64,000 nt of DNA from Nectonema munidae (taxonomy: Eukaryota > Nematomorpha > Nectonematoida > Nectonematidae). Numbering within the stretch: the stretch's first letter is position 1; every line of letters starts with the position of its first letter. The DNA is taken from positions 255,001 through 319,000 of the forward strand of contig JAUIRK010000938.1 of the NCBI GenBank assembly GCA_030549495.1. Reading direction: 5' to 3'. The position numbers and the translations under genes were made by a program. The notes below the pieces were generated by a model. That model did no database searches, was not told where the DNA came from, and was given only the letters and a program-made list of their open reading frames with translations. Below, one piece after another: positions 57,501-64,000 of the stretch.

Positions 57501-60500
57501 AAAAGAAATAAAGAAACACATTGAATTTTACATCAAAAAAACAAAAACTCCTTGTTAAGTACCTTATATATAAAAATAATTATCCTGACACTTTCCCAAA
57601 AATGATATCTTCAGAAACTGGAAATTTTTCGTAAAAATTTAAAATATCATGTTATAATGTTTTTACAGGATAAAATATTAACTCTGTAAATTCAAAGTGT
57701 TTTGATAAAAGCGTGCCTACGATTAAGACACTTTTGAGACAACAGATGTCAACGTGAGAGAATCAATCAAAAAGAAGAATGATGCTTACTCATTGTAAAA
57801 CTTGCCCATATGTCGATTGGAAGTAATGCTGCGAATCAGAAACATTGGACCTTTCTTTGTAACGACTTCTAAAAAAAGAAATAGCAAGAAGTGTGTAAGC
57901 AAGATAAAGAACACAAACGACACTAATAACAAACATGGCAATTTAAAGGGTTTTTACTAATTAACCCTAATTTAAAATTTTCTAACTGAAGAAGATAAAA
58001 TTTATACGGGTCATTTGTGAGTGTTTTACAACGCTAAGAGTGGGTAGCCAAAATCTTAGCAAAAAGGAGGACTACCAATAGGGCTTTGCGCTAAATACGC
58101 CCCAGTATATATACAAGAGAGTGATATAAGTTTTGGATACATAGAATAAAGCTTTAAGCAGACAAATTTATGTCTAATATATTTTAATAATTCAATACAA
58201 ACTTTTGATTCTAATATTTCTATAGTTCAAATAATTTTATACACCACTTGCATTCGTGATTTGATTTTTTAGAGAATGTTCCATTAAAAATTTTTCAAAA
58301 GTTCAAAAAAATTGTTTTATCTTTTCTTTTATGCCTTATTTATAGATCAAATAAAAAATTACTATTCTCTTTGTTTCATTTAGAGGCAATTGGCCATTTT
58401 GTCTATTTTGATAAAATAAAAAAGTTTCTGTCGTTGTAATATTAAACATATTCAAAAAAGGTCTTTACTATTTAATTTATTCCAAATAAAAAATGTTTCT
58501 AGTTTGGCCTTCCAAAAAAGTGTTATTTGAAAGTTTATAAAAACAAAAAAAACCTTTTTCAGAATTTTCTTTCATTTTCCTTTCATACTGTTCTTTCCTT
58601 TCTCGGTTACGCTTCTTGGCACGTTCGGCCAATCTTTTTGTCCTTTCTGCATCCAACGACTTACTAAATTCTTGCATCCGGTCCTAGAAAAAAACATCAT
58701 CAAAGGTGTGTTTCAAAAAACTTTAAACTTAGTATTCCATAAACAGTTTATAAATATTGCGTTTGTTATATTTTCCCCATTATTGTTGTTGTTAGCCCCT
58801 AGAATCTAGATTATACCATCTTTATATGAGTATAATCTATCAGTTCAAAACAAAGCTTTGTTTAAACTGAGAGAGTATTTCCATAAAAGCAAATACTCTC
58901 GGGAAAAGATTTTCCCCATTGTGTATGTTTATATCGTGATGATTTGTCAACGATCAAAGAAACATACACGCGACTATCTAACAGCCATTCAAGATTTAGA
59001 ATTTAGATCAATGGGGAGTAAATAAAGATTAAAGGGTCATCTATTGACCCATTGAAAAAGTGCACACCGAGTAAATACCAAAATTAAATTCCAGATTTTA
59101 GGAGTTTGTTAAATTCCAAGTTTGTATAGATCAATGTTTTCTAGCCTTAAGAGATTTACTCGCCAAAGTATATATAAAAAAGTATCGGGTAAAATTAATT
59201 TTTTTCAGAAAATTGTTTTGTTCAATTTTGATAATATTTTTAAGTTAGTTTTATTGGATTAATAAAATTTTTTAAAAAGTTTGAAAATTATCACCAAGTG
59301 AAAATAGACTAAATCCAAAAGACCAAGGAGTTTTTTCAAGTTTCTTTTGTCTATGTATAAATTGTCTACAAGATTAATTATCTCATTGAACTATTTTTGA
59401 TTTATTTCTTTTTCGCATCTGAATATTTTACTGGTTCAATTGATGAAAAAATTAACTTATAATCTAAAATCCGACAATGGTCAAACTAGGGACAATCATA
59501 TAGGAAAGCTGCTCCAACTCTGATGTCATTGAACAATTCATGTATGATTAAATATGTTCACTGAACTAAATTTAACCAAGCAGCGTATTTTCTTTGAAAA
59601 AGTGCCTAACAAAGATGCAGAGTTTTGTCTATTTCTTACGTCTTGGATTTGTCTACCTAGCTGTCCTGCAGGTCTGCATCAATTGATAGTATAATACAGG
59701 ATATGTAGATTTCCATATACATATTTTTGCGTACTCAAATATGCGAAATAGGAAACTTCAACTAGCAAAGTGTAAACCGGAAGGAGATGAATAACACTGG
59801 TCAACAATTTTTTACTTTCTGAATGTTGTCTAGATTTCTACAAGTGAATTAGTGTATTCTGGCACTGCTGAATCAGGAAATGGCATCCGTTTCTCTCCAT
59901 CAGGTCAGGTTTTTGTGCTAAGTTGATTTGAAAAAATCAGATCTTGTGACAAAATCAATTATATTTTTGTGGCATTATCAGCTGATTTTTGTCAACACAT
60001 ATCATCCTAAACATGTTTTTAAGAAAAAAAATGTTTTGCCAACCACATTTATTGATTACATGATAGAAACATCGATTACTGTCATCTGAATGGTGGGCAT
60101 TGATAAAGGTAAGTACAAGTAAATTGCATGTTGGGTCACCACTGTTCAAACTTCAGGGCTTGAACTTCCATTTCTTCGAACTCCTGGAATGTTCAGCGGC
60201 AGGGAGGTCTCTCATCAGATTCCAAAAGTAGTCAGCCATCATGACTGCGTCCCAGCGACCCTGATACCTGGTCTACATCTCCTTCATGTCCTGATGGAAT
60301 CTTTCCCCTTGCTCGTCACTCATTGAACCCAGGTTCTCAGGAAACCGGTTCATATGTCAAAATAGGTAGTGTATCTTGATGCTCATGTTGCAGCCCAGGT
60401 TTCTGAAAGCAGTCAGCATGTTGTTGACAAATTCTGCGTAGTTTCTGGCCTTATTGTTGCCAAGAAAGTTCTTCACTACCAAAACAAATGTCTTCCACGC

Positions 60501-62930
60501 TTCCAGTTCCACTTCGTTCATTGAGTTTTTGAACTCTGGATCTCTGATGAGCTGACTGATCTGAGGACCATCAAAGATGCCAGCTTTCAACTTCTCCAAG
60601 GTCAATCCTGGAAAAGCCTGGCACAAGTAAGTGAAGCAGTCACCATCTTTGTCCAGAGCCTTGGTGAACTGCTTGATTAAGCCGAGCTTGATGTGCAGCG
60701 GTGGGAAGAGTATTCTGTCTCTGTCCACCAGAGGGTCGTTGATGACGTTCCTTTCTTTGCATGGCACCAATTCCTCCCGCACAGGCCAGTCCTTCTTCGT
60801 GTAATGCTGAGCACGGTCCCTACTATCCCACATGCACAGAAAAGATGGGTATTTGGTGAAGCCAGACTATTGTCCCAACAAAAAGTTCACCATCTTCAGG
60901 TCAACACAAATAAACCACTTATGCTGATCATAACCAATTTTCTCCAGCACATACTTCACCGCTTCATACTTCTCCTTCAGTGTAGTCGAGTGAGCGATGG
61001 GTACAGAGGCAAACTGGTTGCCGTTGTGTAGCAGAACACATTACAGTGATCGCTTGCTGCTGTCAATGAACAGTCTCCAATCTTTGGGTTAGTACTGTGG
61101 CACTCCAAGCTTGAGCAGAAGCTGCGCAATAACAGCACAGTACACCAAGTCCTTCTCTTCAGAGGATAAACGGAGGTACTCTTGATGCCTGTTGCGGAAG
61201 AAGCTGATGCGAGCACTGTCAGAGAGGAGGTTTTTTTTCTTCAATCTGGATGCCAACAGTTCGGCAGAGTCCTTTGACAAGCTGAAGTCGCGAACTAGAT
61301 CATTCAATTCCTTTTGGGAAAATGGATGTGGAGCATCATCTTCAAGAACCACTTCTTCTTCTTCTTCATGTCCTTCAACACTGGAGGCTTCTTCGTCACT
61401 AATGTCAGGAAGTTCGCCGAAGATTGGCACTGGAATTGCATCACAATGAGCTACAGGACGACGTGCTGATTGAAGATTAGGATACTTGAGGCTGCCCAGT
61501 TCTTTCTGTTGATTCCAGACACATCAACAGCGCAGAAGTGGCAGTCAGTGACATGGTTTGTCGGCTCCCTCCAAACCATGGGAATTCCAAACTTCAGACT
61601 CCTCTTGCCGTTGGTCCACCCACGCAGAGTCTATGTGCATGCTTTGCACACCATGTGTGGGGCCCAAGCTTTATCCTGGTCACCAAGTTTAATACCAAAA
61701 TAAGCATGGTAAGCACGCCTTATGTAACTTGTGACTGGCTTCTTATTAGGAACAATGGTGTATTCTCCACATATGTAGCAAAACACATCGGGCTTATTTC
61801 TGCACGATCTTCTGGTCGAAGCCATATCATTCACCTGCAAAACAAAAATAGGTACAAATTAGTCATAAATTGGCGCATGTAGGTATTGTACATTCTTCAG
61901 AGTTCGTTATTTCAAGAAATACAACTTTTTACCTGAATACTTCTTGTCATTAAAATAATTATTTCCAATCAAAACAATTATTTGACATGACATTTTACCC
62001 CCACCAACTTCTTCTAAATTGCTCCACACATGCGTACATGTGAACAAAAATGTAAAAAACGACATGTGGCCATATCTCAAAAACTTGACCTGATTGAACA
62101 AAACTAATGTGAGTTTTGGATTCAGCGCATCAGATTCGTCCTAAATCAGCTTAAAAAATGCAGACAACAAATTTGTTGTTGACCAGTGTAATCAAACGCC
62201 AGTGCTTATTTAAATATGCGAGTTCTAAAAAAGAGAAAAGACATCATCAGTTTGAAAATATCCGTGTCCTAAATGTGGAATATGTATTCATACTTCAAGC
62301 TTTATTCAAAAAAAAATTACCGATAAAATCTTGTAATTCACGCATTAAAACATATTTTTCCTGACCTTGCAAAAGTAAAAGCATTGATCATTATGTTTAT
62401 TATCTCATGAAATGATATGCTACAAAATGTTGTTCATCAAATGTAGCACTTTCGATGCCGTACAGAATCTCAAGTATCCTGAGTTATAGCGTTCACACCG
62501 TATTTATAAATTCAGCATTGCTAGCATGCTTTTAAAGAGTTTATTTATTAAACTGGTATAAAATGCCCCCCCCCCTTTATTTGTATGATGAACTGTCTTC
62601 AAATATGAGCCAAAATTTGAGAGATTTTACTGTCAAACTTAGAGAAGGAGAAAACATGGAGGTTTTGAAGACTTGACAAAAAGAAAAATGAAAAAAGTGA
62701 ACCTGGAATGGCAAGTCGAAGCCATCTTGGATGGAGGTTATCCACGATTCAACATCATTTTTCATTAAAGCAAAGTCTTTCTGAAGTTCCTTATTGACTT
62801 TTGTGGTCTCTGCTAACTTTTCAATCCTATCTTTTTCACACTTTTCCCAGTGAGCTTTATTCGATTTAAATCGTTCATTCTCTGCCGCTTCAATATACTT
62901 TAGTTCTTCAATATCTTTTGCACGAACCAT
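51440..62930 (-). CDS. Unrecognised coiled-coil protein with two copies of a two-exon Arg/Gly module (nine exons)
   Basis: Exons (minus): 62930-62703, 58683-58554, 57868-57790, 57016-56957, 54694-54536, 52693-52640, 52304-52164, 51715-51672 and 51552-51440. They sum to 1008 nt, 335 residues, and each of eight junctions keeps phase. Residues 1-120 are a charged coiled coil (IEELKYIEAAENERFKSNKA at the start; ERTKRLAERAKKRNRERKEQ at about 88-107). Residues 121-145 hold GPMFLIRSITSNRHMGKFYN. Then come two modules, each a short exon (M-x-x-F-x-R-G-x6-Q-N-R) and a long exon (RNDGRGFAPR, PYGVSFSS, GKSTSY, ANAD). The end is IKPKRR, a nuclear-signal-like basic tail. I do not recognise the family; a nuclear or RNA-linked role is a guess from Arg/Gly/Asn-rich composition. 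An upstream 5' exon is likely, since an acceptor (TTTTTTTTCTAG) ends nine bases before the ATG. Intron 1 contains a foreign broken gene at 60150-61840. Confidence 0.78.
51672..51715 (-). CDS. Nine-exon gene, exon 8
   Basis: 44 bp, acceptor CTACCTTTTTAG, donor GTAATT. Completes Val284 (or Arg if exon 7 is skipped) and encodes ESNSYPSSNHARVG. Confidence 0.7.
51782..52329 (-). repeat. Exon-plus-intron segmental duplication, copy 1
   Basis: Holds exon 7 and its downstream intron. Long identical stretches with 54195-54720, for example CACACTATAACAAAAATAAG and GCGAATCCTCTGCCATCATT. Direct orientation. Confidence 0.85.
52164..52304 (-). CDS. Nine-exon gene, exon 7 (long module exon, second copy)
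   Basis: 141 bp, the same acceptor as exon 5. Encodes RNDGRGFAPRKKTFPPKPYG, VSFSSFGKSTSYSANADGDG and YTDPNP. The phase-correct donor is GTATTT at 52163; a GTGTAT two bases earlier would break the frame. It lacks the six residues ERRNER present in exon 5. Confidence 0.75.
52640..52693 (-). CDS. Nine-exon gene, exon 6 (short module exon, second copy)
   Basis: 54 bp, acceptor TCTCTTTTAG, donor GTAAGC, phase 2 in and out. Encodes DKMGGFQRGNKFPRYQN plus the split Arg237. Relative of exon 4. Confidence 0.8.
52930..53397 (-). repeat. Long family 1 SINE copy, inverted
   Basis: The reverse complement matches 48829-49415 from the tRNA-like head (53397 side) to CGGTTTTTATATTTTT (52930 side). It lies in the intron between exons 5 and 6 of the nine-exon gene. 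Confidence 0.72.
53440..53507 (-). repeat. SINE end with (AAC)n
   Basis: ATATAGAGATAGTATAATCT, GGAGGCTAACAACAACAACAAC: the reverse of the (GTT)n block at 32643 and 58783. Confidence 0.5.
53570..54060 (+). pseudogene. piggyBac-like transposase N-terminal fragment
   Basis: Plus-strand pieces read TNIVITGPPENE, then an acidic EESGFE stretch, then (near 53900) FLDDIISLLVEETYKCGK and KKNMFTFLGLILLLL. These match the N-terminal PPEN/acidic block and the LF-L-VEET then F-GL-LL block of PGBD transposases. Frame breaks and a stop separate the pieces. It sits in the intron between exons 5 and 6 of the nine-exon gene, opposite strand. Confidence 0.65.
54195..54720 (-). repeat. Exon-plus-intron segmental duplication, copy 2
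   Basis: Holds exon 5 and its downstream intron; partner of 51782-52329. Similarity covers intron and exon alike, so the event is recent enough for non-coding text still to align. Confidence 0.85.
54536..54694 (-). CDS. Nine-exon gene, exon 5 (long module exon, first copy)
   Basis: 159 bp, acceptor ATGTTTCAG, donor GTAATT, phase 2 in and out. Encodes RNDGRGFAPRTNTFPPRPYG, VSFSSVGKSTSYFANADDDG and HTERRNERNPNP. It and the following 340 bp of intron are repeated at 52304 and below. Confidence 0.8.
55078..55205 (+). repeat. Diverged family 1 SINE
   Basis: GCGTGAGTTACGTTGGCTAG and TCTTGGTTTCGATTCAGAGT keep the A/B-box order; ATGGTGCAATTCTGCGTTGT matches the body of the long copies. Confidence 0.5.
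55724..57300. other. Possible Tigger-type MITE pieces
   Basis: CAGTAGATTCTTTATAACAA at 55724, and TATAACGAATCTGCGTTATA followed by CGCTATATCAAGATTTTATT near 57195-57290, resemble the ATATAACG-type termini of Tigger/pogo MITEs. Similar TTATAAC words recur at 63080, 63335 and 63530. Ends could not be paired. Exon 4 of the nine-exon gene lies between them. Confidence 0.3.
56957..57016 (-). CDS. Nine-exon gene, exon 4 (short module exon, first copy)
   Basis: 60 bp, acceptor TTTTTTTAG, donor GTATTT, phase 2 in and out. Encodes EPNRMSNFARGTNVTFSQN plus the split Arg166. It is collinear with exon 6: from the Met to the exon end both have 15 codons plus two bases, sharing M-x-x-F-x-R-G and Q-N-R. 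Confidence 0.72.
57790..57868 (-). CDS. Nine-exon gene, exon 3
   Basis: Acceptor TTCTTTTTTTAG and donor GTAAGC. Two leading bases complete Glu120; it encodes residues 121-145 (VVTKKGPMFLIRSITSNRHM, GKFYN) and leaves two bases. Confidence 0.8.
58554..58683 (-). CDS. Nine-exon gene, exon 2
   Basis: Acceptor TTTTTTCTAG and donor AAG/GTTTTT, phase 0 in and 1 out. Encodes residues 77-119 (DRMQEFSKSLDAERTKRLAE onward), a highly charged helix. Confidence 0.78.
58783..58910 (+). repeat. SINE body fragment with (GTT)n start
   Basis: TTGTTGTTGTTAGCCCCTAG, then TTATATGAGTATAATCTATC and CTTTGTTTAAACTGAGAGAG. It joins the (GTT)n block to the body block seen at 48950-48990, showing that they are parts of one repeat. 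Confidence 0.6.
58911..60149. other. Intron 1 sequence of the nine-exon gene, nothing recognised
   Basis: AT-rich, without long open frames or recognised repeats, up to the start of the foreign copy. Confidence 0.4.
60150..61840 (-). pseudogene. Broken copy of an unclassified multicopy protein family
   Basis: Minus-strand, one-exon copy of a family of about 520 residues that I recall as recurrent, uncharacterised proteins in insects, crustaceans and Hydra. The N-terminus MASTRRSCRNKPDVFCYICG with WAPHMVCKAC suggests a zinc-binding head (two CxxC pairs). It is followed by KFGIPMVWREP, an acidic linker (PDISDEEASS), PFSQKELNDLVRDFSLSK, then KDWPVREELVPCKERNVIND, PLVDRDRILFPPLHIKLGLI, AFPGLTLEKLKAGIFDGPQI and SDEQGERFHQDM. 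The base composition is clearly less AT-rich than its surroundings. Several in-frame breaks are present, so it cannot be translated whole. An acceptor-like TTTTGTTTTGCAG lies just before the N-terminus. High copy number would suggest a mobile or domesticated origin; the superfamily is not known to me. Confidence 0.75.
62703..62930 (-). CDS. Nine-exon gene, exon 1 (coding part)
   Basis: 76 codons from MVRAKDIEELKYIEAAENER to DGFDLPFQ, then donor CAG/GTTCAC, phase 0. The exon itself begins at 62939 after an acceptor; the three codons before the Met (FSH) are open, so translation might start further upstream. Confidence 0.75.
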
Positions 62931-62939
62931 ATGAGAAAA

Positions 62940-63770
62940 CTAGAAAAAAAAATTATTTAGAAGCTTACTCATCGAGCCAGCAGTACCACATGGTGACTGA
63001 CATTTCAATATGAATATGATTACAATTTTCATTCTTTATAAACTTGGAAAGAAAATGGAGTGAAATTTATTTATACCATAGTCGGTTATAACCAAAGACA
63101 CACTCGAAGTTTTTAGAGAGAGAATTTTATGTTCATTTTAACTGTCAATCAATGTATTTTTGTAAAAAATATCTAAAATGAAATCATTATTATTAGTTTT
63201 ACGATAAACGCGGTAAAGAAACGATCGTGAAGTAGAAATGAAAATATAATAATTAAGAACTGAAACTCTGAGCCAGACTCAATTTATTAATGGCGACGAG
63301 GGCAATTTTTGCCCCATGGATGTGCGGCCCTGGTTATAACAAAATTCCTGGTATAGCTCTTAACATTTTTTATCTAAAATCTTAGGATTTATCTTCCAAC
63401 TTTAAAAATTATAAAAAAAAAAGCTATTTAAAGAAATAAAGTATTCATACTGAAAAAAAGTTATTAGTAAAAAAATATGAACTATAAATCAAAATTTTTT
63501 ACATTTTTTATCTTTCTCGGTATGACGAATTGCGGTAATAACAGAAAATTCTCGTTCACATTTGAAGTTTGGGTATAACGCGTGTGAAATTTGTTAGAAC
63601 ATTTTTTGTTTAAGAAATAATGTATGTTAGTGATCTTACTGATTTCTGCAGGCGTTTTCGTGATTCTAGTAGAATTAGGTGCACTAGTTTTCTGATATAC
63701 TCTCTAAATATGCGGAGTTATGGACATTCAATAAAAAGAAAACTTACAAAAATTAGTTTAACGTCCCATC
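62940..63770. other. AT-rich DNA upstream of the nine-exon gene
   Basis: Should hold intron or promoter sequence of the nine-exon gene. Some TATAAC words recall Tigger-type MITE ends (63080, 63335, 63530). No 5' exon could be identified. Confidence 0.35.
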
Positions 63771-63772
63771 TC

Positions 63773-63900
63773 TTAACACTTTGAAGGCCGGTGTGACATC
63801 AGTGGAAGAAATGAAAATGGTTTGCTTTAATAACATTCAATTAAAAAATTAATAAATAATTCTGGATTTTTAATTAAAGATCATCTACTTATTACTACAA
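63773..63900 (+). mobile_element. piggyBac-type MITE end
   Basis: TTAACACTTTGAAGGCCGG and the following GAAATGAAAATGGTTTGCTT match the left part of the element at 42421. The right end is not recognised before the window ends. Confidence 0.5.
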
Positions 63901-64000
63901 TATACGGCTAAACGTGTGTATACTGAATGTCTATTTGCAATTATAAATTTTAATATTGTTCCTTTCTCTGCCTTCTGTGGAAAAGAAATGCAAATGTAGG

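Noticed and set aside
61192-61449. Plus-strand Ser-rich ORF
   Set aside because: Shadow of the acidic linker of the minus-strand family copy at 60150-61840.
1-64000. CRISPR array or prokaryotic operons
   Set aside because: No regularly spaced identical repeats with unique spacers; the window is intron-bearing animal DNA.

Overview
This is nuclear DNA of a metazoan, most likely an arthropod. It is AT-rich and intron-containing, with GT-AG splicing, a Pol III tRNA gene, tRNA-derived SINEs, hAT and piggyBac MITEs, a Tigger/pogo element and non-LTR retrotransposon pieces. A crustacean such as a parasitic copepod is a guess from composition and repeat style, not something I can prove. I see no bacterial, LTR-element or viral features.

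Five host genes can be supported. (1) A five-exon plus-strand gene (7523-26583) encodes a 398-residue type I membrane protein with one EGF domain next to a Spitz-like transmembrane segment; it is a candidate EGF-receptor ligand. All four splice junctions agree in phase. (2) COX17 (31660-31366, minus, two exons). (3) DPH3 (31290-31051, minus, intronless), only 75 bp downstream of COX17. (4) An intronless EF-hand protein (44772-45236, plus). (5) A nine-exon minus-strand gene (62930-51440) encodes a 335-residue protein with a coiled-coil N-terminus and a C-terminal half built from two copies of a two-exon module. I assembled it from splice signals and phase. It is the most novel-looking object here.

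One true tRNA gene, tRNA-Ser(AGA), lies antisense in intron 3 of gene 1, 48 bp before exon 4.

Layout: 1-6900 is AT-rich sequence with MITE scraps, a degenerate 'CTAG' repeat cluster and microsatellites. 6900-26900 is the EGF-type gene; its introns hold several hAT MITEs (some with long G runs), SINEs, a decayed piggyBac-like transposase and a LINE 3' end. 27000-31950 has MITEs around COX17-DPH3. 32100-41200 is a transposon graveyard: piggyBac-like pieces, a TIR element with a 28-bp minisatellite, a ZBED-type hAT and a LINE with its RNase H domain interrupted by a second element. 42000-45300 is a near-full-length but broken Tigger element, then the EF-hand gene. 45500-51300 is SINE and repeat sequence. 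51290-62940 is the nine-exon gene, whose introns carry a long inverted SINE pair partner, a piggyBac fragment and, in intron 1, a broken copy of an unclassified multicopy protein family (about 60150-61840). 63000-64000 is AT-rich with a MITE end.

The host genes are not functionally linked as far as can be seen. The exception is the COX17/DPH3 pair, whose spacing suggests shared transcription.
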